From positions 8,556,001 to 8,620,000 of the forward strand of contig NZ_CP109327.1 of the NCBI RefSeq assembly GCF_035918155.1: DNA of 64,000 nt, in the 5' to 3' direction. The notes beneath the pieces were generated by a model. That model saw only the letters and a program-made list of their open reading frames with translations, was not told the DNA's origin and ran no database searches. Position numbers and translations under genes: made by a program. This stretch comes from Streptomyces sp. NBC_01591 (GTDB taxonomy: Bacteria > Actinomycetota > Actinomycetes > Streptomycetales > Streptomycetaceae). This document shows, one piece after another, positions 9,600 to 20,222 of the stretch (position 1 is the stretch's first letter; each line of letters opens with the position of its first letter).

Positions 9600-9982
9600 T
9601 GTGGCAACCGACGATCCGCCGCACAACTGGCCAGCCAGTTGCGTGCAGCATCGAGATCGTTCGTCGCAATGAGCGCCCCCGGGCAAGGAAGTGGCGGCTC
9701 GCATCACCTCGCCAAAGGGGCGCCATGCGAGTTCCCAGTGCTACCAAACCGTCATCAGGGCCTGTTTCCCGCCATCGGGGCCCGTTGTGATCCCGGCGGC
9801 GGTCTACGCCCGGACCCCCGCGCTGCGCCCTGAAACCGCGCTGGTCAATGCGGTCACGATGGCGCACGCTGCCGGCTTCGACCCCGCGGCGGCCATGTCA
9901 TTTCGTACGCGAGGCCAGTCGCCGACACCGTCCGCGCCGCCTCCGGACCGGCTCCCGCACCTTGGGGAGTGACGCGCCGCAC

Positions 9983-10099
9983 ATGGGATTCCTGGACCAG
10001 TTGCGCGGCATGGTGACACTCACCGTTCTGTGGTGGAAGCATTTCCAGCTGCACTCGAGGCGGCGTGGCAGAAAACGATCGAGCCAACGTATCCGCTGA
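9983..10099 (+). CDS. Possible 38-residue peptide upstream of DUF5988 gene
   Basis: An ATG frame encoding MGFLDQLRGMVTLTVLWW followed by a strongly basic tail rich in Arg and Lys. The layout, a short hydrophobic helix then a polybasic end, is plausible for a membrane-associated peptide. It lies 35 bp before the DUF5988 start. The nearest purine tract (gggag) is about 13 nt upstream, which is far. No homologue is recognised, and the frame may be fortuitous. Confidence 0.3.
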   Translation: MGFLDQLRGMVTLTVLWWKHFQLHSRRRGRKRSSQRIR

Positions 10100-10133
10100 T
10101 CACTCAGCGCTGATTCTCCGACTGGAGAGCACT

Positions 10134-10343
10134 ATGCCTCAATCGATTCGTGTAATGCTCAGCGGAGGGCCGGAGAGCTCTCCGTCGACCTGGGAAGTGA
10201 AATCACTGGAAACTGAAACAAGAGTGACTGTTCCCCACTGGAACGGTTATGAGCATTTTGAGTTCGCGGATCACCATGCCGAACTCGATGGTGAAATGCT
10301 TCCGGTCTACCGATGGATCTACCGCACATACATTGCCGAATAG
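10134..10343 (+). CDS. DUF5988 family small protein
   Basis: A 69-residue protein. GYEHFEF followed by the C-terminal VYRWIYRTYIAE matches the DUF5988 signature (GYEHFE, then P-V-FRW-RT-IAE). Start ATG 10134 is preceded by ggagag at 5-10 nt; an upstream in-frame start at 10065 has no such site and would overlap the previous frame. Members of this family are small actinobacterial proteins repeatedly found next to PKS and NRPS genes, with no established activity. Here it leads the polyketide locus in the same orientation, so it is probably part of that operon. Confidence 0.8.
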   Translation: MPQSIRVMLSGGPESSPSTWEVKSLETETRVTVPHWNGYEHFEFADHHAELDGEMLPVYRWIYRTYIAE

Positions 10344-10438
10344 ATCCCTGCTCGAATCCGGCCGCTGCGGAATCTCTTCCTCAGTAGCACACAGCCGATT
10401 ACGCGCGAGGGCTACCAACTGATCCGGAGGGGATCAAA

Positions 10439-10474
10439 ATGACGAATTCTCTGTTGCACGTAGGTGTGTCGTGA
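10439..10474 (+). CDS. Eleven-residue leader ORF coupled to ketosynthase
   Basis: ATG 10439 is preceded by ggagggg at good spacing. It encodes MTNSLLHVGVS and stops at TGA 10472-10474, which overlaps the GTG start of the ketosynthase (GTGA). The ketosynthase GTG itself has no good ribosome binding site, so its translation probably depends on ribosomes terminating here. Alternatively, a single indel has split off the original N-terminus. Confidence 0.5.
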   Translation: MTNSLLHVGVS

Positions 10475-11805
10475 GCGGGGCGGCCCCCCTCTCGGGAGGC
10501 GGCCGGAACGCGCGGGATGCCGTGGTCACCGGTATCGGGTTCTGCCTTCCCGGTGACGGGCGACCCGTCTTCACCGCGGACGACCTGTGGAACATCGCCT
10601 CCCGAGGGGCCTCCTGCCTCACGCAGAGCAATGCCTACTACGGCTCGGTAGACCTCTCGGACGCAATGTTCGACGAACTCCTCCCCGATGTCGCCCCCTT
10701 CTTCTCACGCCACTACACCGCAGCGCACCGGTTCGGCCTGGTGTCCATGGCGCAGGCATGCTCGGACGCCGAACTGGATCCCTACTCGGGCGACCTGGCC
10801 GACGCGGCGATCCTGGCCGGACGCGGCGGCGTCGACGCGAACATCGACAGTTACCTCGCCGTGCTGCGAGCCGATCCCGAGACCATTCGCGTGACGGAGG
10901 CGATGGAACTGTTCGTCGCGGCAGAACAGGCCGTCACTCCCTCCGACGTTGCCCTGGTCCAAGGCGCACTGTCCCGATCGAAAGGCCCCAACTTCACGGT
11001 CTCGTGCGGCTGCGCGTCATCCGCGGTGCAGATCGGCAACGCCCGACGCCTGATCGCCGACGGCGAGGTCGACATCGCCGTCGTGACCGGCGTCGACATC
11101 TTCAGCGTCAAACTGATCCGTAACATCCAGCGCCTGCTGCAGGGCGCGCAGAAGACGTACGAGATCATCCGGTCCGACGACATGCCCGCGCTTCTGCCGT
11201 CCTTCGACTCCCTCATGCGCCCCTACGACCGGCGTGCCGACTGCATCAACCACGGCGAGGGGTCGGTGACCGTCATCATGGAAAGCCGCGAGCACGCCAC
11301 CCGGCGCGGGGCCCACCTGTACGGTCAGGTGCTCGCCCAGGCCACGACCCGCGACGGGCTGACCAACCCTCTGGCTTCCGACGAGACGGGCCGCGAACTG
11401 GTGTCCGCCGTCCGCCGATGTCTCGCAGACCGCTGGGAGATCGGCCAGGTGCCCTACGTCCACGGTGGCAGCGACGGCAACGTGGTGGTCACCGCCTTCG
11501 AGGCGAACGCGATCAAGGAACTGTACGGCTCCGCCGCCCCGGACCTGCTGATGACGTCTCAGGAAGGCTGCTTCGGCCACAACGGCGCGCCCGCGGGCTG
11601 TCTCGGCGTCGCTCTTACCCTGCTCATGATGGAGCGCGGCGAGGTATGTCCCACCGCGAACTGCGAGCAGCCGGCAGACAACCTCACCTTCGACCCCGTT
11701 CCCGGCGTGCGCACCCGGCCTCTCGACTTCGACTACGCGCTGAGTTTCAACTACCAGGTCGGCGGGGTGAAGAGCGCGATTCTCCTGGGAAGCCCCGACG
11801 TCTGA
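10471..11805 (+). CDS. Free-standing beta-ketoacyl synthase, atypical active site
   Basis: A 444-residue KAS I/II (FabF-like) thiolase-fold protein. The nucleophile is Cys181 in SCGCASSAVQIGNA, and the two catalytic histidines are His331 (YVHGGSDGN) and His370 (CFGHNGAPAG). Five residues before His370, where FabF and PKS ketosynthases keep a conserved Lys, this protein has Glu365 (SQEGCFGH). The usual HGTGT is replaced by HGGSDG. It keeps the Cys needed for condensation, so it is not a chain-length factor, but it may act on a non-standard acyl donor or as a priming or transfer KS. It lies 137 bp before the type I PKS and probably works with it. The GTG start overlaps a short leader ORF. Confidence 0.85.
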   Translation: MSGAAPLSGGGRNARDAVVTGIGFCLPGDGRPVFTADDLWNIASRGASCLTQSNAYYGSVDLSDAMFDELLPDVAPFFSRHYTAAHRFGLVSMAQACSDAELDPYSGDLADAAILAGRGGVDANIDSYLAVLRADPETIRVTEAMELFVAAEQAVTPSDVALVQGALSRSKGPNFTVSCGCASSAVQIGNARRLIADGEVDIAVVTGVDIFSVKLIRNIQRLLQGAQKTYEIIRSDDMPALLPSFDSLMRPYDRRADCINHGEGSVTVIMESREHATRRGAHLYGQVLAQATTRDGLTNPLASDETGRELVSAVRRCLADRWEIGQVPYVHGGSDGNVVVTAFEANAIKELYGSAAPDLLMTSQEGCFGHNGAPAGCLGVALTLLMMERGEVCPTANCEQPADNLTFDPVPGVRTRPLDFDYALSFNYQVGGVKSAILLGSPDV

Positions 11806-11942
11806 GGCCCGCCCCGGTAACCCTCAGCCCTCCACGGCACCCGGTCCGACCCCTGCCCGTGCGCGTTGCGAGCCCGGATGAGCCGTCAGCAGAGCGGGAG
11901 CTCACCGCTTCCTTGCGCAGTCAATCGATAAGGAGAAACCCC

Positions 11943-14900
11943 GTGGGCCGACACAGGCATCCCTCGAACAAGGCAACGGACCCCATCGCTGTGATTGGCA
12001 TGGGCTGCAGGCTTCCTGGCGATATCGACTCACCCGCAGCCCTGTGGCAGCTGCTCACCGAGGGGCAAGAGGCGGTCGGGAATCCGCCGCCGGGACGCGA
12101 GACGCTCTGGGCACAACACGGCGCCGAGCGAACCCCCGGCGAGCCCACACCTCCTCAGCAGGGCGGCTACCTGAATGACGTGTCCGGTTTCGACGCGGAC
12201 TTCTTCGGTGTCTCCGGCCGAGAGGCGGACGTACTCGATCCCCAACACCGGCTGCTGCTGGAGGTGGCCTGGGAGGCGTTGGAGCACGCCGGATTGCCAC
12301 CGGATCGATTGACCGGCTCGCCGACAGGGGTCTTCACCGGTCTCAGCTACAACGACTACATGGATCAGCTCGCCGGACAGCCCCAGGAACTCGAGGGCTC
12401 CATTCTGACGAACGGGCACTGCGTCGCCGCAGGCCGTATCTCCTACCTCTTGGGCCTGCACGGCCCCTGCGTCGCCCTCGACACGGCCTGCTCGTCCTCG
12501 CTCGTCGCGTTCCACCTGGCCTGCCGGGCGCTGCTTCAGAACGAATGCGATCTCGCCCTCGCCGCCGGCGTCACACTCATGCTCCGCCCCAGGACAACCC
12601 TGTCCTTTGCCCGGATGGGAATGCTGTCGCCCACAGGGCGCTGCCACACCTTCGACGCAGCCGCGGACGGCTTCGTCCGAGGTGAAGGCTGCGGCGCGGT
12701 CGTACTCAAACGTCTGGCCGATGCCGAACGGGACGGCGACCGCGTCCTCGCCGTCGTCCGCGGGTCCGCCGTGAACCAGGACGGCAGGTCCGACGGCCTG
12801 GCCGCGCCCTCTCCCACAGCCCAGCAGGCCCTGTTTCAGCAAGCACTCACAAACGCCGGGATCGACCCGCAGGACATGGGGATGATCGAGGCTCACGGAA
12901 CGGGAACCCCGCTCGGTGACCCGATCGAGTTCGCCAGCCTGGCGCAGGTGTACGGCACCGGCCACGGCCGGTGCGCTCTGGGTTCCGTCAAGACCAACCT
13001 CGGCCACCTGGAGCCCGCCGCCGGGGTCACCGGACTGATCAAGACCGTCCTGTGCCTCCAACACGGGCTCATCCCCCCCAACGTTAACTTCACCCGCTGG
13101 AATCCGGCCATTGCCGCGGACAAGACACGCTTCTTCGTACCCACCGAGCTGACTCCGTGGCCCGTACAGGCGCCGACGAGGCTGGCCGCGGTCTCCTCCT
13201 TCGGATTCTCCGGCACCAATGCCCACGTCATCCTGGAACAACCGCCACAGGACAGCCGAACGGCCCTGTCACGCCGACGACAGACCCCTCCTGCCGCATC
13301 CGAAGTGCTCCTGGTTCCGGCCGGATCCCCCGCCGTACTACCGGCCGCGGCACTGCGTCTGGCCGACTGGCTGGAGAGCGACGGCGCGAAGGTACCGCTG
13401 AGCGACGTCGCGCACACCCTGGCCCTGCGACGCAGCGCAGGACGGGGACGTCTCGGAGTCGTGGCCCGTTCGACGCCCGACGCGGTCGGCGCACTGAGGT
13501 CGTTCGCAGCGGGCCGGGCCCACCCGGCCGTGGTGACGGGGCCGACGAGCATCACCGCCTCCCGGCAGCCCGTATGGGTATTCTCCGGGCAGGGCTCGCA
13601 GTGGCCGGGCATGGGACGGGGACTGCTGCAGGAACCGGCTTTCGCAGCGGCCCTGACCGAAGTCGACGCTCACATCTTCGCCGAGGCCACGTTCTCCGTA
13701 CTGGACGTGGTACAAGCCGGTGAACCGGTGACGGAATGTTCCAAAGTGCAGCCCGTGCTGTTCGCCCTGCAGATCGCGCTGGCCGCCACCTGGCGCGCCC
13801 ATGGAGTCGAACCGGCCGGTGTCATCGGCCACTCCATGGGAGAAGTCGCGGCCGCTGTCGTGGCCGGGGCCCTGTCGCTGAAGGACGGCGCCAAGGTGAT
13901 CTGCCGGCGCTCCGCGCTGCTCACCAGGATCGCTGGAGCCGGTGCCATGGCAACCGTAGGACTGGACCGGGCCGCGGTGGAGGCCGAACTCGCCGCGAAC
14001 AATGCCGAGTCAGTCTCCGTGGCGGTCCTTGCCGCGCCGAACTCCACCGTCGTGGCTGGCGACCCCATCCAGGTCGCAAGGCTCGTCGCCGGCTGGAAGG
14101 ACCGCGGTATCCCGGCACTGACCGTGGCGGTGGACGTCGCCTCCCACAGCCCTCAGGTGGACCCACTGCTCGCAGAACTTCTCACCAGCCTTGGCGACCT
14201 GACTCCTCAGCGCCCCAGGATCCCCTTCTACTCCACCGTGCTGAAGGACCCGCACGAGGTGCCGGCCTTCGATGCCGCCTACTGGTGCGCCAACCTGCGC
14301 AACCCGGTGCGCTTCTGCCCGGCGGTGGCCACGGCCGCCGCGGACCGCAACCTGGTGTATCTCGAGGTCTCCCCGCACCCAGTGGTCACACACGCCGTCG
14401 CGGAGAGCCTGCAAGACCTGACCGGCGAACCGGTCGTGCTGCCCACGCTACGCCGCGGAGAGGACGAACCCACCACGTTCCGCACCCAGCTCGCGGCCTT
14501 GCACTGCGCGGGTGTGAGCGTCGACTGGTCGCCGCTGTACGCGCGGGGCGACCTCGCTGACGTCCCCACCATTACCTTCGATCGCAAGCACCACTGGGTG
14601 GAAGCCGCCCGGCCGGCCACCCCCGCCGAGCAGCGCGCCGCGCGCTCGGCCGTCGCCCTGCCGGGCAGCCACACCGAGGTGCCCGGCGAGCAGGTGCGCC
14701 ACTGCTGGCAGGGGGACGCCGGAACCACGGGGCTGCCCTGGTTGACCGACCACCGAGTGCATGGAACCCCGGTACTGCCCGGCGCCGCCCACTACGCCAT
14801 CGCATTGACCACCGCCTGTGAGGTGTTCGACGCCACCCCCGCCGACGTAGAGATCACCGACGTCTCATTCCGGGAGCTGTTACGTCTGACCGAGCACACC

Positions 14901-17900
14901 GACCTCAGCACGACCGTCACCATGACCGCCCCGGACCACGCCACATGCGAGATCTTCGGACGCGGTGATGACGGCCAGTGGGTGACGTACGCCTCAGCCG
15001 TGCTGCGCCGTCTCTCCCGGCCCACGCGCACTCACACCGCGTCCGTCGCCACCCTGGCACGGAGGCACTCGGTCACCGACGATCCCGCAGCTCTCTACAC
15101 AAGACTTCGCTCCCGGGGACTGGAACACGGTCCGGCGTTCACCGGCATCACGGATCTGCATGTCTCCCGCAGCCGAGACAGTTTCTGGGCCCGTGTCGTT
15201 GTCCCGGAGCCCGCGCGGACCGGAGACCTCTGCTTACGGGTTCACCCTGTCCTCGTCGACCTCTGCCTGCAACTCCTGGTCGCAGGGCCCGTCGAGGACA
15301 TCGGCCAGGGGCTGATCCTTCCCGTCCAGATGGGGGCAGTACGGATTCTGGGGGATCCCGCGACCGCTGTGTACTGCCACGCCCGGATCGTTGAGACCAC
15401 AGCCGACAGCGTCATGGGGCATGCCCGTCTGCTGAACGAGACAGGCAATCCGGTTATGGCCATCGACGGAGTGAAGTTTGCACGCCGAAGCACTCGGAAG
15501 GCCGACCAGGTCGACCAGTGGTTCCTGGAGGCCGGCTGGCATCCGGTCCCACGTCCACAGGCCACCTCGCAGCCAGCGCCCGGAAAATGGCTCGTCATCG
15601 GGGAGGGCCAAGGAGACGCCGAGGCACTGGCCACCATCCTGCGCGAGGCCGGGGCTCAGGCCGAGGCGTGGGAAACCCCGCTGCGAGATGAGCGGCTCGG
15701 ACCGTTCGCTGAATCCGTCAGTACACACCTGGAGGCCATCGCGTCCCCCGCGCGCGCCGTCGTGATGCTGTGCGGCACATCGCCCACCACCACGGACGAT
15801 CCCACTGTGGGTGCCCAGCGGCGTGCCCGACGAATCCTCGCTACTGCCCAGGCAGCCGCCCGCAGTTCCACCCCTCCTCGCCTGTACGCCGTCACCCGGG
15901 CCGCCCGCGCGGTAGCGGCCGACGAGACCGTGGATCTTGAGCAAAGTGCCCTGCGTGGCGTGATCCGCGTCCTGGCGTTCGAACACCCGCACATGCGTGC
16001 CACCTTGGTGGACACGGACCACGGCGACCCAGGCCTGCGGAGCCTGGCCGCGGAACTGCTCGCCGATGGCCACGAAGACGAAATCGCCCTACGAGGCACC
16101 ACCCGGTACATCGCCCGTCTCGATCACGCCCCCCTTGCCGCCTCCGAACAGGTCGCAGCGGCCACCCGCACTGTGCGCTACGGGGTGGACGGATTCCGCC
16201 TCCGGGCGGGGCGGCTCGGGGATCTCGGCAGTCTGGAACTCGCCGCGACCGGGCGGCGGACTCCAGGACCGGGCGAAGTAGAGCTGTGCGTCCAGGCAGC
16301 GGGCCTCAACTTCCGCGACGTACTCACGGCTATGGGCCTCCTGCCCGGCGAGCAGGACATCCGGTACCGGATCGGCTTCGAGTGCGCAGGTGTGGTGACC
16401 GAGGTCGGGCCTGGCGTCGAGCACCTACGCGTCGGCGACCCGGTGCTCGCCGTTCACCTCGAAGGCGGAGCCTTCGCCTCGTTCGTCACTGTGCCCGCGA
16501 CCGTGGTCGCCCCGATTCCGGCCATGCTCGATCCTGTCGCCGCGGCAGGAGTGCCCACGGCCTTCCTCACTGCTTGGTACGCGTTGCGCCACGTCGCCCG
16601 GCTGCGCGCCGGAGAACGTGTCCTGATCCATTCGGCCAGCGGGGGCACCGGTCTGGCGGCGGTCGCCGTCGCCAAGCTGCTCGGCGCCGAGGTGCTGGCC
16701 ACAGCTGGCAACGAAGAGAAGCGACGATACCTACGCGGCAGCGGGATCAGCCGGGTGATGGACTCCCGATCCCTGGACTTCGCTGAGCAGACCCGCAACG
16801 CCACCCACGGCCAGGGCGTCGATGTCGTCCTCAACTCGCTCTCCGGTGCGGCAGTCCGCGCAGGACTGGAGACGCTTCGGCCCTTCGGCCGTTTCGTCGA
16901 ACTGGGAGTGCGCGACATCCTGGCCGACGCCCCTGTCGGGCTGGCTCCGTTCCGGCACAACATCACCTTGAGCACCGTTGATCTCATCGAACTCCAGCGG
17001 ACCCGCCCCGACATGTTCGCGACCGTGCTGCGTGAGGTCGTCACCGAGTTCACCGAAGGCCGTCTCAAGCCGCTGCTCTGCACCCCGTATCCGCTCGCCG
17101 AAGCCACCGACGCCTTCCGGCTGATGGCCAGCGCCCGCCACATCGGCAAGCTGGTCCTGACCATCCCGAACCGAGGGAAGACCACTGCGGTCCTTCCCGA
17201 GGGACCGCCTGTCGTTCACACAGATGGCGCCTACATCGTGACCGGCGGCCTGCGCGGCCTCGGCCTGGCAACCGCGCACTGGCTGGCCGAACAGGGCGCG
17301 AGCCACATTGTCCTCAACGGCCGCACACCTCCCTCCCTTGCCGCCGCGCGCGCGATCACGGAGCTGTCCGCCGGCGGCACCCGGATCACTGTCGTACTGA
17401 GCGACATCGTCAAACCTGGTACCGCGGAACGCCTGGTGGCCACCGCCACCGAAGACCGGACACCCCTACGCGGTGTCATCCACTGTGCCATGGTCCTCGA
17501 GGACGCCGCGATCACCAACATCCGAGACCCCCAGCTGAAGCGCGTATGGAACCCCAAGGTCACCGGCGCGTGGAAACTGCACAATGCCACCGCAGCGCAC
17601 ACACTGGACTGGTTTGTCGTCTTCTCCTCCATGGCCTCCCTGCTGGGCAACCCCGGGCAGGGCGTGTACGCAGCCGCCAACTCCTGGCTCGACGCTTTCG
17701 CCGCATGGCGGAGCCGCGCAGGCATGCCCACGCTCGCCGTCAACTGGGGGCCATGGGGCGAGACCGGTGTCGCAACCGACTTCGGCAGCCGGGGCTACGA
17801 GACGATCCCGACCGACAAGGGATTGCTGGCGCTTCAGTCGCTCCTGGCACACGGACGCGTCCAGACCGGGGTGATTCCCGGGAAGCCGAGCACCTGGATT

Positions 17901-18299
17901 CCCCTCACCGGAAGGCAGTCCTCGTTCTTCAGCCTCCTTGCCCCGGACAACGAACACTCGGTAGACGCGCCGGAGGATTCCCGCGACATCCGGAGCCGTC
18001 TCGAGGGCCTCGCGCCAGGTATTGCCCGGCGCGAGGCCCTCGAGACCTACATGGCCGAGCACATTCGCGGAGTTCTCCGGCTGGGCAGCACCACTCTTGA
18101 CCCGCAGACCCCTCTGAAGGCCCTGGGTTTCGATTCACTGTTGTCCATGGAACTACGGGTCCGTCTGGAATCTGACCTCGGGGTCGAGCTCGCCAACAAC
18201 TTTGTCTGGCAGCATCCGACGCTGTCGGCACTGGCCACAGGACTAGCCGAGTGCATGGGCCTGGAACTGCAGAGCACCGATCCTTACCGGAACGTGTGA
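11943..18299 (+). CDS. Type I polyketide synthase, KS-AT-DH-ER-KR-ACP
   Basis: GTG 11943 follows aaggagaa at 4-12 nt and gives 2118 residues; the open frame extends upstream only as a shadow of the KS gene. Domains: KS about 14-440 (Cys183 in DTACSSS, His318 in [10 protein letters not shown], Lys350 and His355 in KTNLGH); AT about 540-840 (Ser631 in GHSMGE, specificity motif VASH 732-735, not the malonyl HAFH); DH about 910-1190 (His937 in [12 protein letters not shown], Asp1106); ER about 1414-1742 (NADPH motif SASGGTGLA near 1566); KR about 1760-1945 ([10 protein letters not shown], Tyr1909); ACP (Ser2065 in LGFDSLLS). All reductive domains look active, so each cycle should give a saturated unit. 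With one module and no thioesterase it probably works iteratively or needs a partner for release. A methyl-branched or fatty-acid-like chain is the inferred product. Confidence 0.93.
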   Translation: MGRHRHPSNKATDPIAVIGMGCRLPGDIDSPAALWQLLTEGQEAVGNPPPGRETLWAQHGAERTPGEPTPPQQGGYLNDVSGFDADFFGVSGREADVLDPQHRLLLEVAWEALEHAGLPPDRLTGSPTGVFTGLSYNDYMDQLAGQPQELEGSILTNGHCVAAGRISYLLGLHGPCVALDTACSSSLVAFHLACRALLQNECDLALAAGVTLMLRPRTTLSFARMGMLSPTGRCHTFDAAADGFVRGEGCGAVVLKRLADAERDGDRVLAVVRGSAVNQDGRSDGLAAPSPTAQQALFQQALTNAGIDPQDMGMIEAHGTGTPLGDPIEFASLAQVYGTGHGRCALGSVKTNLGHLEPAAGVTGLIKTVLCLQHGLIPPNVNFTRWNPAIAADKTRFFVPTELTPWPVQAPTRLAAVSSFGFSGTNAHVILEQPPQDSRTALSRRRQTPPAASEVLLVPAGSPAVLPAAALRLADWLESDGAKVPLSDVAHTLALRRSAGRGRLGVVARSTPDAVGALRSFAAGRAHPAVVTGPTSITASRQPVWVFSGQGSQWPGMGRGLLQEPAFAAALTEVDAHIFAEATFSVLDVVQAGEPVTECSKVQPVLFALQIALAATWRAHGVEPAGVIGHSMGEVAAAVVAGALSLKDGAKVICRRSALLTRIAGAGAMATVGLDRAAVEAELAANNAESVSVAVLAAPNSTVVAGDPIQVARLVAGWKDRGIPALTVAVDVASHSPQVDPLLAELLTSLGDLTPQRPRIPFYSTVLKDPHEVPAFDAAYWCANLRNPVRFCPAVATAAADRNLVYLEVSPHPVVTHAVAESLQDLTGEPVVLPTLRRGEDEPTTFRTQLAALHCAGVSVDWSPLYARGDLADVPTITFDRKHHWVEAARPATPAEQRAARSAVALPGSHTEVPGEQVRHCWQGDAGTTGLPWLTDHRVHGTPVLPGAAHYAIALTTACEVFDATPADVEITDVSFRELLRLTEHTDLSTTVTMTAPDHATCEIFGRGDDGQWVTYASAVLRRLSRPTRTHTASVATLARRHSVTDDPAALYTRLRSRGLEHGPAFTGITDLHVSRSRDSFWARVVVPEPARTGDLCLRVHPVLVDLCLQLLVAGPVEDIGQGLILPVQMGAVRILGDPATAVYCHARIVETTADSVMGHARLLNETGNPVMAIDGVKFARRSTRKADQVDQWFLEAGWHPVPRPQATSQPAPGKWLVIGEGQGDAEALATILREAGAQAEAWETPLRDERLGPFAESVSTHLEAIASPARAVVMLCGTSPTTTDDPTVGAQRRARRILATAQAAARSSTPPRLYAVTRAARAVAADETVDLEQSALRGVIRVLAFEHPHMRATLVDTDHGDPGLRSLAAELLADGHEDEIALRGTTRYIARLDHAPLAASEQVAAATRTVRYGVDGFRLRAGRLGDLGSLELAATGRRTPGPGEVELCVQAAGLNFRDVLTAMGLLPGEQDIRYRIGFECAGVVTEVGPGVEHLRVGDPVLAVHLEGGAFASFVTVPATVVAPIPAMLDPVAAAGVPTAFLTAWYALRHVARLRAGERVLIHSASGGTGLAAVAVAKLLGAEVLATAGNEEKRRYLRGSGISRVMDSRSLDFAEQTRNATHGQGVDVVLNSLSGAAVRAGLETLRPFGRFVELGVRDILADAPVGLAPFRHNITLSTVDLIELQRTRPDMFATVLREVVTEFTEGRLKPLLCTPYPLAEATDAFRLMASARHIGKLVLTIPNRGKTTAVLPEGPPVVHTDGAYIVTGGLRGLGLATAHWLAEQGASHIVLNGRTPPSLAAARAITELSAGGTRITVVLSDIVKPGTAERLVATATEDRTPLRGVIHCAMVLEDAAITNIRDPQLKRVWNPKVTGAWKLHNATAAHTLDWFVVFSSMASLLGNPGQGVYAAANSWLDAFAAWRSRAGMPTLAVNWGPWGETGVATDFGSRGYETIPTDKGLLALQSLLAHGRVQTGVIPGKPSTWIPLTGRQSSFFSLLAPDNEHSVDAPEDSRDIRSRLEGLAPGIARREALETYMAEHIRGVLRLGSTTLDPQTPLKALGFDSLLSMELRVRLESDLGVELANNFVWQHPTLSALATGLAECMGLELQSTDPYRNV

Positions 18300-18398
18300 C
18301 GCAGCAGCAGCCGAGCGGCGCAGTCGGACAGCCGGACGACCGCTACCGTGGCAGTTCCGGGCCTCATATATTGCACGGCCCAAACCCTCCTGCGGGGC
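18300..18398. other. PKS-IS3 spacer
   Basis: A short spacer with no hairpin or gene seen. The PKS gene has no recognisable thioesterase or tailoring gene following it, because IS DNA begins directly here. Confidence 0.5.
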
Positions 18399-19094
18399 TG
18401 AATCGCCCCGGTTCGAATAGAGACTTGATTCCGTGAAGGGATTGAGTCATGGCACGCCCTTCTTCGTATCCCCTTGAGCTGCGTAAACGAGCGGTCCGTA
18501 TGGTCGCTGAGGTTCGTGGCGATTACCCGAACGAGTCGGCCGCGCTGAGGGCGGTCGCCCAGAAGCCCGGTATCGGCTCGGCCGAGACTCTGCGGAACTG
18601 GGTCAAGCGGGACGAGATCGACTCCGGGCAGCGTCCGGGGACGATCACGGAGGAGTCCGCGCAGATCAAGGCGATGAAGAAGGAGATCGCCGGGTTGAAA
18701 CGGGCCAACGACATCTTGAAGGCCGCGGCTCTTTCTTCGCGGCCGGGCTCGACCGGCCACACACTCGCTCGTAGCGTTCATCGACGAGCGCAAGGGCCGC
18801 TTCGGCGGCGTCGAGCCGATCTGCAGGACACTCACCGAGCACGACTGCAAGATTGCCCCGTCCACCTACTACGCGGCGAAGAAACGCGCGGTCACCCCCT
18901 CGGCCGGGCAGGTGCGGGATGCCGCCCTCAAGGAGCTGATCACCGAGGTCCACGAGACCAACTTCCGTGTCTATGGCGCCAGGAAGGTCTGGCGTGAGCT
19001 GCACCGCCAGGGCCACGAAGTAGCCCGGTGCACCGCCGAACGCCTGATGCGCGATCTCGGCATCACCGCCGCCGTCCGCGGAAAGAAGGTTTGA
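18399..19094 (+). mobile_element. IS3-family element, truncated
   Basis: The left end TGAATCGCCCCGGTTCGA at 18399 fits an IS3-family inverted repeat. OrfA starts at ATG 18449 with MARPSSYPLELRKRAVRMV and a helix-turn-helix, then a leucine-zipper-like region LKRANDILKAAA. A slippery ctttctt near 18728 leads into the OrfB frame: FFAAGLDRPHTR, IDERKGRFGG, STYYAAKKR, NFRVYGARKVWRELHRQG. OrfB stops after GITAAVRGKKV at 19092-19094, before the DDE integrase core, and the downstream sequence is unrelated. The element therefore lost its 3 prime half and cannot transpose. Confidence 0.85.
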
Positions 19095-19189
19095 GACACG
19101 TACTTCAGGCGTCGTTCGTCGGGTTCACTGAACATTCAGGTGTGCGTCGTTCCGATCGCACGAAGGGAATCTCCTGCCGCGCACGGCGC

Positions 19190-20200
19190 TCAGCCGGCGG
19201 ACGCGGGCCGGCCCAGTTCGTTCTGCAGCAGGCGCCGTACGTTCTCCCCCAGGACCGCGACGATGTCGCGCTCCGGCCACCCCCGCTGTTGCAGCGCATC
19301 GGTGACCAGCGGCAGCCCGGCCGGACCCGCAAGCCCGGGCAGATAGGCGTCGGCCGGCACTCCCTCGACGAAGGCCGGCTCGCAGCACGGGGGAGTGGTG
19401 TCGGCAAGTACTTCCTTGATGAAGTCGGGACCCAGCCCGATGTGCTCGACGCCGGCCACCCCGGCAATGTGCTCGATGTGGTCGATCAGTCGGCCGATCG
19501 AGTAGTCGCTCTCGTGCAGGTACGGAGCGAAGAAGTTCACGCACACCACTCCGCCGCCCGCGGCGACGCCCCGGATCTGCTCGTCCGTGAGGTTGCGGTG
19601 GTGGTCGAAGAGCGCCCGTGCGCTGGAGTGCGTGGCGATCAACGGCCGTGAGGACAGCTCCAGGACGTGCTCGACCCCGGGCGCGCCGAGATGACTGATG
19701 TCGTAGAGCATGCCGAGGCGCTCCATCTCGGCCAGCGCCGCGACCCCGGAGCGGGTCAGCCGGCCGCCCGTCGCGTCCTCGCCGCTGCCGTCGGCCAGGG
19801 AGGTGCGACCGAAGTGGGCCAGGGACGCGATCCTGACCCCCAGCCGGAACAGGGTCTCCAGTAGCTCCACGTCCTCGCCCACGCCGGGTGCGCTCTCCAG
19901 TGCCAGCACCAGGGCGATCCGGCCCTCAGCCAGCGTCTGGTCGACCTGGGCGCCGTCCGTGCACAGCGTGACGGCATCGGCGTTGCCCGCCGCGAGCCGG
20001 TGCGCCGCCTCGATCATGCGCAGCGTGCGGCGAAGCGCCCCCTCCGGCCGGTACGGATCTTCGACGAACACCGGCAGTGCCTGAAGGTTCACCCCGCCGG
20101 CCTGCAATTGCGGCAGCCAGCGCTCCCGGAAGAACTCCGCCCAGTGGTCCACCGGCCGGGCGACCACCGCACACAGCAGGTCGTTGTGCAGGTCTGCCAC
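19190..20200 (-). CDS. Membrane-dipeptidase family (M19) metallopeptidase
   Basis: About 336 residues of the peptidase M19/renal dipeptidase family. The N-terminal zinc motif is DLHNDLL (family consensus D-HND). The segment LESAPG supplies the bridging Glu. LYDISHLG, then PLIATHSSARAL carries the later metal histidines, followed by R-NLTDEQI and HIGLGPDF. The start chosen is GTG 20200 (MADLHNDLL), because upstream in-frame codons overlap the preceding gene and have no family similarity. The family cleaves dipeptides, including L,D-dipeptides, and dehydropeptides. No signal peptide is seen, so it is probably cytosolic. It lies 22 bp after a serine beta-lactamase-type gene and is probably co-transcribed with it. 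Confidence 0.88.
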   Translation of the reverse strand: MADLHNDLLCAVVARPVDHWAEFFRERWLPQLQAGGVNLQALPVFVEDPYRPEGALRRTLRMIEAAHRLAAGNADAVTLCTDGAQVDQTLAEGRIALVLALESAPGVGEDVELLETLFRLGVRIASLAHFGRTSLADGSGEDATGGRLTRSGVAALAEMERLGMLYDISHLGAPGVEHVLELSSRPLIATHSSARALFDHHRNLTDEQIRGVAAGGGVVCVNFFAPYLHESDYSIGRLIDHIEHIAGVAGVEHIGLGPDFIKEVLADTTPPCCEPAFVEGVPADAYLPGLAGPAGLPLVTDALQQRGWPERDIVAVLGENVRRLLQNELGRPASAG

Positions 20201-20222
20201 GATCGCGCGTCGGTGCTCTCGT

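Larger units (their letters stand above)
8783..9980. other. Intergenic region with inverted repeats, no supported CDS
   Basis: About 1.2 kb between the IPT/TIG gene and the polyketide locus. Open frames here lack family signatures and ribosome binding sites. It contains repeat copies B and C in inverted orientation. Between them is an AT-richer tract (9190-9560), with atgaactgt near 9216 and its inverse acagttcat near 9480. This is the likeliest place for the promoter of the downstream biosynthetic genes. Confidence 0.5.

Noticed and set aside
11418..11942. Upstream extension of the PKS reading frame
   Set aside because: It overlaps the KS gene in another frame, is Arg/Pro-rich and lacks a ribosome binding site. 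GTG 11943 has aaggagaa and starts just before the KS domain.
12030..13241. Long minus-strand frame inside the PKS
   Set aside because: Gly/Ala/Val-rich antisense shadow of the KS region, with no family signature.
18399..19094. Functional IS3 at 18.4 kb
   Set aside because: OrfB ends before the DDE core and no right inverted repeat was found.
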